Assembly (NCBI GenBank): GCA_039973685.1
Contig: JBDWKL010000016.1
Span: 62,001 to 126,000 of the forward strand
Source: Hyphomicrobiales bacterium
GTDB lineage: Bacteria; Pseudomonadota; Alphaproteobacteria; Rhizobiales; JACESI01
Direction: 5' to 3'
Length of the DNA stretch: 64,000 nt
Shown here: one piece after another, positions 27,805 to 37,181 of the stretch
Layout: each line of letters starts with the position of its first letter
Numbering within the stretch: the stretch's first letter is position 1
Program-made: the position numbers and the translations under genes
Notes under the pieces: generated by a model
The model's database searches: none
Told to the model about the DNA's origin: nothing
What the model saw: only the letters and a program-made list of their open reading frames with translations

Positions 27805-28422
27805 ATGTTAATTTTACCAAATGGTGTTCGTCACATACCCGGATATCTTACCCGCAAGGAGCAAGAAGAGCTGCGAGATGAGATTCGCGAACTACTCAAA
27901 TCCGCCCCCCTTTTTCGGCCAACAATGCCAACAACAGCCAAGAAAATGTCAGTTCGCATGTCTAATTGCGGGCCGCTTGGATGGGTCACAGACACAGAAA
28001 GAGGTTATCGCTATCAGCCGACACACCCTGTAACCGGCGCTCCGTGGCCTGATATGCCGCAAAAGGTGCAACAAGTATGGGAAGAATTTTCGGACTACCC
28101 CTATCCACCAGAAGCCTGCCTCATCAACTTTTATGATCGCGAGGCCAAAATGGGGTTGCATCAAGATCGCACTGAAGAAGATTTTTCTGCACCCGTGATA
28201 TCAATTTCTCTCGGCGAAACTTGTCGCTTTCGGGCAGGTGAAGACGTGCGGGGTGGACCAACCGCCTCTTTAAAGGTGGAGAGCGGCGATATTATTATAA
28301 TGGGTGGAAAAAGCCGGCTTTGTTTTCACGGCGTCGATCGTATCTACCCCGATACTTCAACACTGTTAAAAAATGGCGGGCGGATTAATTTAACGCTTAG
28401 ACGTGTGACAGAACCTGAGTAA
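27805..28422 (+). CDS. alkB: Alpha-ketoglutarate-dependent DNA repair dioxygenase AlkB
   Basis: A 205-residue Fe(II)/2-oxoglutarate dioxygenase that reverses N-alkyl damage in DNA and RNA. The iron triad is H119 and D121 in MGLHQDRTE with H175 in LCFHGVDRI; arginines in INLTLRRV should bind 2-oxoglutarate. NCGPLGWVTD near residues 54-63 is typical of the nucleotide-recognition region. It is divergent from dnaK and ends 5 bp from the convergent TetR gene. Confidence 0.93.
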   Translation: MLILPNGVRHIPGYLTRKEQEELRDEIRELLKSAPLFRPTMPTTAKKMSVRMSNCGPLGWVTDTERGYRYQPTHPVTGAPWPDMPQKVQQVWEEFSDYPYPPEACLINFYDREAKMGLHQDRTEEDFSAPVISISLGETCRFRAGEDVRGGPTASLKVESGDIIIMGGKSRLCFHGVDRIYPDTSTLLKNGGRINLTLRRVTEPE

Positions 28423-28427
28423 GTTGA

Positions 28428-29048
28428 TTAGGTTTTAGCCTTTGCGCGTATTTCCAAGCTTTTAACAACGGGATGAATAATTAAATTACATTGAGCAAGG
28501 ATTTTTTCTCTAGGCAGGGCGCCTCTTGGATTTGTCACAGCCAGCATGGTTATACCATGAACTGAAGCCCAAAGGGCGCGACCAATATCTGCTAATTCCT
28601 TCTCATCAACGCCAGCGCTAATGTCGGCAAGAACATCTGTAATGAGGCGCAAAAGTTGCCGTTGTTCTGTTGCATAGATTTGATGAAAATCGCTATCTTC
28701 TTTATATCGAACTTCAAAAATTGCTTGCCAGCGCAAACGATGAAGAGAAGAGAAATCCACATAAGAAGCACCTAATGCCTCTAACAATTGAAGGTTTGTT
28801 GCGCCGTTTTTTCGCTGCTCCTGAAATTGATCTGTCACAAATACCTGATATTCTTCAAGAGTCCGCTCGCATACCAGAAGGATGAGATTATCAAGGTCGC
28901 CGACAAGATTATAAATTGTTCCAACCGCACAGCCGACCTCACTCGCCAAATCGCGCGCATGTACACCGCTTGTCCCTGATATCTCAATTCTATTGATTGT
29001 CGCTAGGATGAGTTTTTCTCTCATTTCATCCCGGTAGTTTTGTTCCAT
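28428..29048 (-). CDS. TetR/AcrR family transcriptional regulator
   Basis: A 206-residue regulator. The N-terminal helix-turn-helix lies at about 25-60 (SGVHARDLASEVGCAVGTIY). The C-terminal part carries a WHG-type ligand domain recognisable by LWASVHGITMLAV. The target is unknown; autoregulation and control of the divergent orphan gene at 29267 are natural guesses. Confidence 0.85.
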   Translation of the reverse strand: MEQNYRDEMREKLILATINRIEISGTSGVHARDLASEVGCAVGTIYNLVGDLDNLILLVCERTLEEYQVFVTDQFQEQRKNGATNLQLLEALGASYVDFSSLHRLRWQAIFEVRYKEDSDFHQIYATEQRQLLRLITDVLADISAGVDEKELADIGRALWASVHGITMLAVTNPRGALPREKILAQCNLIIHPVVKSLEIRAKAKT

Positions 29049-29174
29049 TTAATTCTCTTCATTAGAGCGAAAAAACTCAATAGCCGTTAATAATCAGCAA
29101 TATACAGTTAGTCAAAGAGATATTGAATACCATTCAAAGACAACTAAAAATTGGAATGTGGGCCCATATTACTA

Positions 29175-29187
29175 TTGAACATTGTTC
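29175..29187. promoter_or_regulatory. Candidate TetR operator palindrome
   Basis: TGAACA-T-TGTTCA is a perfect 13-bp inverted repeat in the divergent region between the TetR gene and the orphan gene at 29267. It resembles TetR-family half-sites but lies about 127 bp from the tetR start and 80 bp from the orphan start. Confidence 0.3.
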
Positions 29188-29266
29188 ACAAGAATGTTAC
29201 CCAGTGAAATGAACCCCGTTCAAGTCGATTATACTTATATAGTCGAGTATATTACAGAGGCTAAAT

Positions 29267-29707
29267 ATGTGGGACTTTTCAAGTCGATTAACGCAGGGAC
29301 ACGATGGGCATGCACAAGATTGCGTGTCCCAGACGATTACCTCTTTAAAAACATATGAAAATGATGCCTTGATGATTGCCCGCAGGATCGACAAGCAAAT
29401 AAAAAGTGCGGTCAAAAAACAGCACATGCTGCTAACGGCTACCAATGAAATTAGTGCTGAAAAAATGCGTCGCCGTTTATGCGCATTACAACAGCGTAAA
29501 AAACAAGCCAAAAATTATATAAAGCGTATTCAGCGCCTCCAAAGTACGGAAGCACTAGTCAATGAATGCAAACGGAGCAATATCGATCCAAGTCTCCGGA
29601 TCGTATTTGGCGGTGGAACATTAAAACACGCTGCTGATGAATTAGCGCGCTTTCTTGATGAGCCAACTTTGTTCCAAGAATTCGATCGCGATTACGATCT
29701 TAACTAA
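29267..29707 (+). CDS. Hypothetical coiled-coil protein, family not recognised
   Basis: A 146-residue protein preceded by an AGAGG ribosome site. The middle (about 25-105) is highly charged and helical, with many Lys, Arg and Gln residues (EKMRRRLCALQQRKKQAKNY), consistent with a coiled coil or nucleic-acid-binding helix. The end is acidic (FDRDYDLN). There is no signal peptide or membrane helix. I recognise no family. It is divergent from the TetR gene and convergent with grpE. Confidence 0.6.
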   Translation: MWDFSSRLTQGHDGHAQDCVSQTITSLKTYENDALMIARRIDKQIKSAVKKQHMLLTATNEISAEKMRRRLCALQQRKKQAKNYIKRIQRLQSTEALVNECKRSNIDPSLRIVFGGGTLKHAADELARFLDEPTLFQEFDRDYDLN

Positions 29708-29746
29708 AAACACCTCTAAGCAATACAGAGCCAGCCAAATAACAAT

Positions 29747-29767
29747 GTCTAGCGCAAAGCGCTAGAC
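29747..29767. terminator. Bidirectional hairpin between the orphan gene and grpE
   Basis: GTCTAGCGC-AAA-GCGCTAGAC is a perfect 9-bp stem that contains the grpE stop codon. On the reverse strand it is followed by ATTGTTATTT. It can terminate both convergent genes. Confidence 0.55.
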
Positions 29768-30463
29768 TGATTTATCGACCGATGGGTTTGCTTCTGGCGC
29801 TTCTTCCGCTACTGGCGCAGCCGCTACTTTCGGGCCACCTTTAGAAATACCGACCATTGCAGGACGAAGCACTCGTTCGCCAATTTGGTAACCAGCCTGC
29901 ACCACTTGCACAACAGTACCATTTGGAATTTCAGTATTTGGCACTTCAAACATTGCTTGGTGGAAATTCGGATCGAATTTTTCACCTTCAGGAGAGAGTT
30001 GAATAACACCGTTTTTAGACAATTGGTTTTGCAAATCACGGTCTGTCATCTCAACGCCTTCAAGCAAGGTTTTGAGCGTTTCGTCTGCGCCTTCACGCGC
30101 ATCATCTGGCAAGGCTTGCAAAGCACGGCTCATATTGTCGCTGACGCTGAGTATATCACGCGCAAAGTTTGCTACCGCGTATTGGCGAGCATCTTTAACT
30201 TCACGCTCTGTACGGCGGCGCAAATTTTCCATATCAGCAAGCAAGGACATAGCTTTGTTTTTAAGCTCTGTATTTTCTTCGTTGAGGGCCACGATCACAT
30301 CTGCGGGATCACGCGGCTTTGGAGCGGCAGCGGCTTCTTGCTCTTCTTTTTCAATTGCCGCGTCGAATTCCTCTTCGCTCATCTCATCTTCTGGATTGTC
30401 AAAGAGCGATTCAACATTTGAGTTTTCGTCTTCGTCTGGATATTGAGTGTTTTCGTCAGACAT
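29762..30463 (-). CDS. grpE: Nucleotide exchange factor GrpE
   Basis: A 233-residue GrpE. An acidic, low-complexity N-terminus (about 1-45) is followed by the long coiled-coil helix ([20 protein letters not shown]) and the beta domain with [21 protein letters not shown], the GrpE signature. An Ala/Pro/Glu-rich tail extends the C-terminus. It releases ADP from DnaK. hrcA, a frequent neighbour in other alphaproteobacteria, is not here. Confidence 0.95.
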   Translation of the reverse strand: MSDENTQYPDEDENSNVESLFDNPEDEMSEEEFDAAIEKEEQEAAAAPKPRDPADVIVALNEENTELKNKAMSLLADMENLRRRTEREVKDARQYAVANFARDILSVSDNMSRALQALPDDAREGADETLKTLLEGVEMTDRDLQNQLSKNGVIQLSPEGEKFDPNFHQAMFEVPNTEIPNGTVVQVVQAGYQIGERVLRPAMVGISKGGPKVAAAPVAEEAPEANPSVDKSV

Positions 30464-30569
30464 GGCTGTCCCAATTTTTAATGGATCAATTTAAGCTGGA
30501 TATCAGTCTTTTGGACGGAAAAATCAACCCGCCAAAACAGTAATTTTATTAGTTCTTCGATAATCGACG

Positions 30570-31529
30570 CTAAAGCCTGCGTAGACTCACTGATTCGATC
30601 ATATGGTTTTCGTCTTTACGCAGGATTAAACTGGCGCGTGGTCGGGTCGGTTGAATATTATCGACAAGATTGACGCGATTGATCGTATTCCACAAATGCT
30701 CGCCCATTTCTCTCGCTTCTTTATGGGACATGGCCGCGACATGATGAAAATATGATTCTGGATTATGGAAAGCGCTGTCCTTCAATTTCATGAAGCGTTC
30801 TAGATACCACTGCGAGATGTTTTTCTCATCTGCATCAATATAGACCGAAAAATCAAAACAATCAGAAACAAACGGAACAGCTTCCCCATCCTTGGGCAAG
30901 GCGCGAGTTTGCAAAACGTTGAGGCCTTCGAGGATTAAAATATCTGGCTGTTCCACATAGATTTTTTCGTCTGGCACAATATCATAAGAAAAATGCGAAT
31001 AAACCGGCGCTTCTACCCGCGCTTTGCCTGCTTTGATATCTGACAAAAAACGCAACAATGCGGGTAAGTCATAACTCTCAGGAAAACCCTTCCGGCTCAT
31101 CAAATTTTGTTCTTCCAACACTTTGTTTGGATGAAGAAACCCGTCTGTCGTCACCAGATCAACCTTTGGCGAGCTTGGCCACCGCGACAGAAGAGCTTGA
31201 AGAATGCGCGCCGTTGTTGATTTTCCAACCGCGACAGAACCCGCAATACCAATCACAAACGCTGTCTTTGGCGTATGTTCTAAATTCAAAAATTCAAGCC
31301 GCTGCCGATGAAGTTTTTTAGCAGCCTCCACATGCATAGAAAGCAGTCTCGAAAGCGGCATGTAGATTTCTTGCACTTCTTCCAATGAGATGGGGTCATT
31401 GAGGGAACGCAGCTTGGCAAGGTCATTTAATGACAAAGGCAAGGTTTGATCTGCGCGTAAAGCCGCCCATGTTTCTTTTTCAAAAACACGGTGGGGCGTT
31501 AGCTTATCGTCTACCGCTTTATCCAACAC
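30570..31529 (-). CDS. coaA: Pantothenate kinase, type I
   Basis: A 319-residue CoaA phosphorylating pantothenate, the controlled first step of CoA synthesis. It has the P-loop [16 protein letters not shown], then [20 protein letters not shown] and [10 protein letters not shown]. Length matches the bacterial type I family. It follows hisE by 26 bp in the conserved his-coaA cluster. Confidence 0.95.
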   Translation of the reverse strand: MLDKAVDDKLTPHRVFEKETWAALRADQTLPLSLNDLAKLRSLNDPISLEEVQEIYMPLSRLLSMHVEAAKKLHRQRLEFLNLEHTPKTAFVIGIAGSVAVGKSTTARILQALLSRWPSSPKVDLVTTDGFLHPNKVLEEQNLMSRKGFPESYDLPALLRFLSDIKAGKARVEAPVYSHFSYDIVPDEKIYVEQPDILILEGLNVLQTRALPKDGEAVPFVSDCFDFSVYIDADEKNISQWYLERFMKLKDSAFHNPESYFHHVAAMSHKEAREMGEHLWNTINRVNLVDNIQPTRPRASLILRKDENHMIESVSLRRL

Positions 31530-31555
31530 TTGCCCGCAATCTTTTCTAATTGGCT

Positions 31556-31876
31556 CTATTCACCACGTGACGCTTTTTCAGCAAGGCCACTTTGCGCGGT
31601 GCGCTGTTCAAGTTCTTTCAATACATCATCAAGTTCAATATCGGAAACTTTGAGTAGGACTAAAAGGTGATAAAGCACATCGGCGGATTCTTTCGTAAGT
31701 TCCGCCCGATCGTTTGTAACAGCCGCAATAACCGCTTCTGTTGCTTCTTCGCCCAGTTTTTCCGCACATTTTTTGACGCCTTTATGAATAAGGCTCGCCG
31801 TATAAGACGATCCATCGCCGGCCTTCGCCCGCTCATCAATAATGGCGTCCAATTGTTCTAAGGTGAATTTGGTCAT
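31556..31876 (-). CDS. hisE: Phosphoribosyl-ATP pyrophosphatase
   Basis: A 106-residue MazG-like PRA-PH domain for histidine biosynthesis step 2. The start is set at [13 protein letters not shown]; upstream in-frame codons are not supported. The [19 protein letters not shown] helix with its acidic metal ligands and [13 protein letters not shown] are diagnostic. HisI, fused to HisE in some bacteria, is absent here. Confidence 0.95.
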   Translation of the reverse strand: MTKFTLEQLDAIIDERAKAGDGSSYTASLIHKGVKKCAEKLGEEATEAVIAAVTNDRAELTKESADVLYHLLVLLKVSDIELDDVLKELEQRTAQSGLAEKASRGE

Positions 31877-31886
31877 AAAAATTGCC

Positions 31887-32657
31887 TCAAGCAAGACCGT
31901 CAAGTCGCATGTCTATACCAGCTTTTGCCATATGATGCTTCACTTGGCCAATAGTGAAAGTACCAAAGTGAAAAACCGATGCAGCAAGCACAGCGCTCGC
32001 ACCGCCCTCTTTCACACCATCGACAAAATGATCAAGCTCACCGACACCGCCTGAGGCGATCACTGGAATGGAAATGCTGTCCGCAATTGCGCGTGTGACT
32101 TTGTTGTCAAAACCCGACTTCGTGCCATCGCGGTCCATGCTGGTGAGCAAAATTTCGCCCGCCCCACGTGCGGCCATGTCTTTGGCAAATTCAATTGCGT
32201 TGATACCCGTTGGTTCACGGCCACCATGGGTGAAAATTTCCCAAGTATCACCCACGGCTTTCGCGTCGATTGCGACGACAATGCATTGATTGCCAAACTT
32301 GTTGGCAGCTTCATTGACGAAATCACGGTTTTTCACGGCTGCCGTATTGATCGAAACTTTATCAGCACCTGCCAAAAGCAATTTGCGAATATCTTCCACC
32401 TTGCGCACGCCACCACCAACAGTGAGCGGCATGAAACAATGTTCCGCCGTTTCGCGCACCACATCGAAGATTGTATCGCGGTTATCAGATGAGGCAGTGA
32501 TGTCGAGAAAAGTCAGCTCATCAGCGCCCGCCGCATCATAAGCCTTTGCCGCTTCAACCGGATCGCCAGCATCCATAAGATCAACGAAGTTCACACCCTT
32601 AACGACGCGACCGTCTTTTACATCTAGGCAGGGGATGACACGAGATTTGAGAGTCAT
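31887..32657 (-). CDS. hisF: Imidazole glycerol phosphate synthase, cyclase subunit
   Basis: A 256-residue TIM barrel that with HisH makes IGP and AICAR. The catalytic aspartate lies in [13 protein letters not shown] and the second in [13 protein letters not shown]. The ATG is overlapped by the stop of an upstream micro-ORF (ATGA) that repeats the first 14 HisF residues. A GGAGG ribosome site for hisF lies inside that micro-ORF. Confidence 0.96.
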   Translation of the reverse strand: MTLKSRVIPCLDVKDGRVVKGVNFVDLMDAGDPVEAAKAYDAAGADELTFLDITASSDNRDTIFDVVRETAEHCFMPLTVGGGVRKVEDIRKLLLAGADKVSINTAAVKNRDFVNEAANKFGNQCIVVAIDAKAVGDTWEIFTHGGREPTGINAIEFAKDMAARGAGEILLTSMDRDGTKSGFDNKVTRAIADSISIPVIASGGVGELDHFVDGVKEGGASAVLAASVFHFGTFTIGQVKHHMAKAGIDMRLDGLA

Positions 32658-32776
32658 ACGGATAATCCTCCATCGCGTCGATTCTTACGTTTGCCCGTGC
32701 TCACTACTACGTAGTTGCGCGCGAGGCGGGCGCCTTTCACATCAAGACACGGAATTACGCGGGATTTGAGAGTCAT
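32654..32776 (-). pseudogene. Coupled 40-codon micro-ORF duplicating the HisF N-terminus
   Basis: Between hisA and hisF an ATG, overlapping the hisA stop as ATGA, opens a 40-codon frame whose TGA overlaps the hisF ATG as ATGA. Its first 14 residues, [14 protein letters not shown], are identical to those of HisF, yet 8 of the 14 codons differ, all at the third position. The remaining 26 residues (GARLARNYVVVSTGK..., basic, GC-rich) do not resemble HisF. It may be a partial duplication left by recombination with a diverged hisF, carrying an inserted repeat, or a retained leader peptide. Coupling at both ends means it is probably translated. Confidence 0.6.
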
Positions 32777-33507
32777 GATGCTGTCCCTTTAATCACCGCC
32801 ATCGCTTCCGCTGGATCAAGGCGGCCATCATATAGGGCGCGACCAGAAATGGCGCCTTCGAGTTTCGCACAATCAGGTTCCATCAAGCGCTTTACGTCAT
32901 CAATGGACGCCAAACCGCCTGAGGCAATAACCGGAATAGAAACCGCATCACCGAGCGCAATGGTGGATGGGAAATTGAGGCCTTTTAAAATACCATCGCG
33001 GTCAATATCCGTGAAGATAATCGCCGAGACACCCGCATCTTCAAATTTCTTCGCTAGATCAATTGTGGTGAGTTCAGATGTTTCATCCCACCCTTCAACC
33101 GCCACATAACCGCCCTTTGCATCAATGCCGACAGCCACTTGATCGGGGAACAAACGACAGGCCTCTTTAACAAGCTCAGGATCACGCACCGCGACTGTGC
33201 CAAGGATGACGCGTTTGATGCCTTTATCAAGCCACGTCTCGATTTGCTTAAGATCACGAATACCGCCGCCGAGCTGCACGGGATTGGTTGTGCTTTTCAA
33301 AATCGCATCAACTGCATCGCCATTCACGGGCTTGCCTGCAAAAGCACCGTTGAGGTCAACCACATGCAGCCATTCAAAACCTTGATCTTGAAACGCCTTA
33401 GCCTGCGCGCCTGGATTATCATTGAAAACCGTTGCTTGATCCATATCACCAAGCTTCAAGCGCACACATTCACCGTCTTTAAGATCGATGGCGGGGAAGA
33501 GGATCAT
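32773..33507 (-). CDS. hisA: Phosphoribosylformimino-AICAR phosphate isomerase
   Basis: A 244-residue TIM-barrel isomerase of histidine synthesis. Catalytic D8 is in [14 protein letters not shown] and the second aspartate in [24 protein letters not shown] is the phosphate-binding strand. One base separates it from hisH, and its stop overlaps the micro-ORF start. Confidence 0.96.
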   Translation of the reverse strand: MILFPAIDLKDGECVRLKLGDMDQATVFNDNPGAQAKAFQDQGFEWLHVVDLNGAFAGKPVNGDAVDAILKSTTNPVQLGGGIRDLKQIETWLDKGIKRVILGTVAVRDPELVKEACRLFPDQVAVGIDAKGGYVAVEGWDETSELTTIDLAKKFEDAGVSAIIFTDIDRDGILKGLNFPSTIALGDAVSIPVIASGGLASIDDVKRLMEPDCAKLEGAISGRALYDGRLDPAEAMAVIKGTAS

Positions 33508-33508
33508 C

Positions 33509-34159
33509 TTAAATTTTCCATTTCAAGAAATTAGCAATGAGAGCCAGACCCAGTGTCTGGCTTTTTTCTGGGTGGAATTGAGTACCGATGCGGTTTTCAT
33601 GGGCGACCATCGCGGTGATGTCGCCACCATAGTTTGAGGTAGCAAGAACCACATCGCCGTCCGTCGGCATCATATGGTAGGAGTGCACGAAATAGGCATG
33701 CAGACCCTTTTCACCCGTTTCAATGCCGTCAAAGATTGGGTGATCAAATTTCACATCAAGCGTGTTCCAACCCATATGTGGAATTTTTAATGTTGGGTCA
33801 CTTGGTTTGATTTCAACAACATCGCTCTTAATCCAATCAAGGCCGTTTGTTGTTTCCTTCTCCAACCCACGGCTCGCCATAAGCTGGTGGCCAACGCAAA
33901 TGCCTAAGAATGGACGTGCTTTTTGAATGATTGCTTCATTAAGGGATGCCAGCATTCCGTCGACACTATCAAGTCCCTTGCGGCAATCAGCAAATGCACC
34001 AACACCTGGCAAAACAATGCGGTCTGCATTGGCGACGTAATCAGGATCTGAGGTGATCGAAATCTCAGCGTTCAAGCCTGCTTCTCTTGCGGCACGCTCA
34101 AAGGCTTTGCCAGCTGAGGCCAAATTGCCTGAGCCGTAGTCAATTATGGCAATTTTCAT
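33509..34159 (-). CDS. hisH: Imidazole glycerol phosphate synthase, glutaminase subunit
   Basis: A 216-residue class I glutamine amidotransferase. The nucleophile is C88 in [12 protein letters not shown] and the His-Glu pair is in [10 protein letters not shown]. It supplies ammonia to HisF. It overlaps the DUF2628 gene by 4 bp. Confidence 0.96.
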   Translation of the reverse strand: MKIAIIDYGSGNLASAGKAFERAAREAGLNAEISITSDPDYVANADRIVLPGVGAFADCRKGLDSVDGMLASLNEAIIQKARPFLGICVGHQLMASRGLEKETTNGLDWIKSDVVEIKPSDPTLKIPHMGWNTLDVKFDHPIFDGIETGEKGLHAYFVHSYHMMPTDGDVVLATSNYGGDITAMVAHENRIGTQFHPEKSQTLGLALIANFLKWKI

Positions 34160-34668
34160 GAACGCGACCTTGTTGAAGGGGATGGGAAAGACCCAATCAC
34201 TGATTTTGTTTTTGATGGCGGCCTTTTCAGGGCCTGCGAAATACGTTTTGAAAGAATTTGTTCTTGATGCTCTGGCACTTCGTGCACGACACTATCATCA
34301 CGATTAGCAAAGGCGCGCATTTCTGCTTCCTCATAGTTGCTCGCCAAAACAACGTCCACTTCCTGCCAGCCATTTCGAAGATATTTCTTCGCCCGCCAAT
34401 TTGTGCCTTCAAAGGCAAGATACAGGCCCAGCAAGCTATTCAAAAAGAAACCAATCAGCGGATTGATCAATTCACTGGCTAAAACAAAGATCAGAAGAAA
34501 AACGACGTAAATCGCAAAGCCGAGCCATACACGATTCCACAAAAGCCAAAGGACAGGAAACAAGAGCACGAGGACCGAAAAGCCGTCGCGTATCAGCTCG
34601 ACGTTTCTGCCGTCCTGCACCTGCTCGGGCATAGCATTTGGAAATTCAAAAACACGATAAGCGGCCAT
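34156..34668 (-). CDS. DUF2628 membrane protein
   Basis: A 170-residue inner-membrane protein with about three hydrophobic segments between residues 30 and 90 ([19 protein letters not shown] onwards) and a soluble C-terminus ([12 protein letters not shown], then [12 protein letters not shown]). This matches the DUF2628 family, which in Rhizobiales regularly sits between hisB and hisH. Function is unknown. The 4-bp overlap with hisH implies coupling. Confidence 0.8.
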   Translation of the reverse strand: MAAYRVFEFPNAMPEQVQDGRNVELIRDGFSVLVLLFPVLWLLWNRVWLGFAIYVVFLLIFVLASELINPLIGFFLNSLLGLYLAFEGTNWRAKKYLRNGWQEVDVVLASNYEEAEMRAFANRDDSVVHEVPEHQEQILSKRISQALKRPPSKTKSVIGSFPSPSTRSRS

Positions 34669-34770
34669 GCGCTCACTACTCTTCCAATTCAGACAAAGCG
34701 ATTAATATCTATTTGGCGAATTTTAGCTGAAAGTGCAAGGAAATGACGATGAAACTCTAAGGTCTAGACC

Positions 34771-35364
34771 CTAATCACCCAATTTGCCCTTAGTGGTTGG
34801 CAAGCTATCTGCTGCGCGTGGGTCAATCGTTGCTGCCATACGCAACACACGGGCAACCGCTTTAAAGCAGGTTTCTGCAATATGGTGATTGTTCTCGCCG
34901 TAAATGTTTTGAACATGCAGCGTGATGCCAGCGTTTTGTGCAAAAGCGATAAAGAACTCGCGGAAAAGCTCCGTGTCATAATCACCAATCTTGTCGCGGG
35001 TGAAATCCACATACCAAACGAGATAAGGGCGACCAGATACATCAACGGCCGCACGGGTTAGCGTTTCGTCCATTGGAAGATCGAGCGAAGCATAACGGGT
35101 GATGCCTTTCATGTCGCCAAGCGCTTGTTTGAACGCTTGACCAATGGCAATGCCCACATCTTCAGATGTGTGGTGAGCATCAATGTGCAGATCGCCTTTG
35201 GCGCGCACTTTAAGGTCCATCAGTGAATGGCGAGAAAGTTGTTCCAGCATATGATCAAAGAAGCCAACGCCCGTCTCAACATCATAGGCGCCAGTGCCAT
35301 CAATGTTCAGCTCAACGCTAATATCAGTTTCATTCGTGGTTCTTTTAATCGATCCAGTACGCAT
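34771..35364 (-). CDS. hisB: Imidazoleglycerol-phosphate dehydratase
   Basis: A 197-residue monofunctional HisB. Metal-binding HHxxE-type motifs are seen in [23 protein letters not shown], and [15 protein letters not shown]. It lacks the phosphatase domain of enterobacterial HisB. It heads the hisB-DUF2628-hisH-hisA-hisF-hisE-coaA run on the reverse strand. Confidence 0.96.
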   Translation of the reverse strand: MRTGSIKRTTNETDISVELNIDGTGAYDVETGVGFFDHMLEQLSRHSLMDLKVRAKGDLHIDAHHTSEDVGIAIGQAFKQALGDMKGITRYASLDLPMDETLTRAAVDVSGRPYLVWYVDFTRDKIGDYDTELFREFFIAFAQNAGITLHVQNIYGENNHHIAETCFKAVARVLRMAATIDPRAADSLPTTKGKLGD

Positions 35365-35495
35365 GGGTCATCTTCTCTGCAAATTATCTAATGACAGAAA
35401 CTAGCCATTTTTGATGAAAAGGGACTTAACATTGCTTTCAATGAAGAGCAACTTTCGCCCCCGTCACCACAGAAGCATCAATTTACAGCCTGATT

Positions 35496-36449
35496 TCACG
35501 TCGCGGGCTTAATTTCATAGCCTTCTTCTTCTGGCTCATCATCCATCAATTCTGCCGGAAAGCCGTCAGCACGAATTTCAAGGCCCGTTGCTTCTTCAAA
35601 CCGTTCAATCATTCGGTCTGATTGCGCCCGTGCCCCAAAACGGTTTTGGCCATCTTTCATGAGATCAATAATCAAAGGCGAGATTTCAAGATCAATGCCT
35701 GCCCGTTCTGCAATTATTTGGAAAAGGCCAATATCCTTGAGCACCAAATCCATGGTGAAGTCGACGCATCGGCTGCCGTTCAAAATCACTTGGCTCTCAG
35801 TCTCATGTACGAACGACGTGCCAGACGAAATTTTGATCGCTTCATAGGTGGTCGCCATATCAAGCCCCGCGCCTTTCATCGTGGTGAGCGCTTCGCAAAC
35901 AGTGAGAAGGTTCGCCGTTGCCAGATAATTGGTCATGACTTTCAAAATCGACGCTGATCCGAGCGGCCCCGTATGCAAAACACGGCGTCCAAGGCGAGTG
36001 AGCAGAGGCAAGGCCCGATCAAAACTTTCACGCGGGCCACCAGCAAAGATTGAGATATTGCCCGTTGCTGCCCGATGGCACCCACCAGAAACAGGGCAAT
36101 CCATCGCCATCACACCCAATGGTTCCAACTTAGCGCCGAGACGTTTTACTTCCGCCTCATCCGTCGTGCTCATCTCAAGCCAAATATCGCCTTTGGAAAA
36201 TCCTTCAATCAGTCCGTTTTCACCTTCGACAACAGCCGCACAGGCCGCTGGGCTTGGTAAGCAGGTGATAACCACCTCACAGATTTCCGCCATCTCCTTC
36301 GGTGAATTGGCCCATGCAGCGCCAGCGGTGACAAGCGGTTCAGCCGCTTCTTTTGATAAATCATGCACCACCGTATCAAAACCATTGCGAACCAAACTGC
36401 CCGCAAGTTTCGCACCTACATTACCAAGACCAATAAATCCGACTTTCAT
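35496..36449 (-). CDS. NAD(P)-dependent beta-hydroxyacid dehydrogenase (3-hydroxyisobutyrate dehydrogenase family)
   Basis: A 317-residue dehydrogenase. The ATG giving MKVGFIGLGNVG has a GGAGG ribosome site. It shows the Rossmann GLGNVG, the substrate motif MDCPVSGG, and the catalytic lysine region LKVMTNYLATANLL. The family includes 3-hydroxyisobutyrate, tartronate semialdehyde and 2-hydroxymethylglutarate dehydrogenases, and the substrate cannot be told here. It is divergent from hslV. Confidence 0.85.
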   Translation of the reverse strand: MKVGFIGLGNVGAKLAGSLVRNGFDTVVHDLSKEAAEPLVTAGAAWANSPKEMAEICEVVITCLPSPAACAAVVEGENGLIEGFSKGDIWLEMSTTDEAEVKRLGAKLEPLGVMAMDCPVSGGCHRAATGNISIFAGGPRESFDRALPLLTRLGRRVLHTGPLGSASILKVMTNYLATANLLTVCEALTTMKGAGLDMATTYEAIKISSGTSFVHETESQVILNGSRCVDFTMDLVLKDIGLFQIIAERAGIDLEISPLIIDLMKDGQNRFGARAQSDRMIERFEEATGLEIRADGFPAELMDDEPEEEGYEIKPAT

Positions 36450-36560
36450 ATTATCCTCCAAATTTTTGGCGATCCTAACAGGCATATCCCACTCGGCTGT
36501 TTGCAAATCACGCCGAGGTGATTACATAAAGCGACAGAAATTGACCAACGGCTCAAAAAA

Positions 36561-36580
36561 TCAGACTAAAATCAGTCTGA
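36561..36580. promoter_or_regulatory. Small inverted repeat upstream of hslV
   Basis: TCAGACT-AAAATC-AGTCTGA forms a perfect 7-bp stem with a 6-base loop, 25 bp upstream of the hslV start. It may be a 5'-UTR hairpin or an operator. No heat-shock promoter was recognised here. Confidence 0.3.
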
Positions 36581-36605
36581 CGCTCTGGTGGCCGCAGGAG
36601 GAAAC

Positions 36606-37181
36606 ATGAACTTTTCAGGCGATAACAACCACGCATCAGCCTTTGGCAAGGTCCACGCAACAACCATTGTTATGATCCGTAAGGGTGGCAAAGTAGTGAT
36701 TGCGGGCGATGGGCAGGCCTCCATGGGTCAAACCGTTGTAAAATCCAATTCCAGAAAAGTCCGCCGTATCGGCAATGGCGATGTGATTGCAGGTTTTGCC
36801 GGATCAACCGCTGATGCCTTCACGCTTTTAGAACGGTTAGAAACCAAACTTGAGCAATATCCAGACAATCTTATGCGGGCAGCCGTGGAGCTGGCCAAAG
36901 ACTGGCGCACCGACAAATATCTGCGCAATCTTGAAGCGCTTTTATTAGTTGCCAACAAGGAAGTCAGCCTAATGATCTCCGGCGCGGGCGATGTATTTGA
37001 ACCTGAAGGCGGGATTGCGGCCATCGGCTCAGGTGGTAACTTTGCCCTCGCCGCAGCACGCGCCCTCAGCGATATGGATTTGAGCGCCGAAGAAATTGCC
37101 CGTAAATCAATGAAAATCGCCTCCGAGATTTGCGTCTATACCAATGACAATCTCGTCGTGGAGACAATGGATGCTGAATAA
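36606..37181 (+). CDS. hslV: HslV peptidase subunit of the HslUV protease
   Basis: A 191-residue HslV. The ATG at 36606 has an AGGAGG site a few bases upstream. The catalytic threonine aligned with T1 of the mature enzyme is T19 in [12 protein letters not shown], so an 18-residue N-terminal extension must be removed. [14 protein letters not shown] and [20 protein letters not shown] are family hallmarks. Its last 11 bp overlap the next gene's likely start. Confidence 0.95.
   Translation: MNFSGDNNHASAFGKVHATTIVMIRKGGKVVIAGDGQASMGQTVVKSNSRKVRRIGNGDVIAGFAGSTADAFTLLERLETKLEQYPDNLMRAAVELAKDWRTDKYLRNLEALLLVANKEVSLMISGAGDVFEPEGGIAAIGSGGNFALAAARALSDMDLSAEEIARKSMKIASEICVYTNDNLVVETMDAE

Noticed and set aside
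30072-30446. Serine-rich forward frame opposite grpE
   Set aside because: It is the antisense image of grpE codons (TCG/TCT runs from acidic and Arg codons); no ribosome site.
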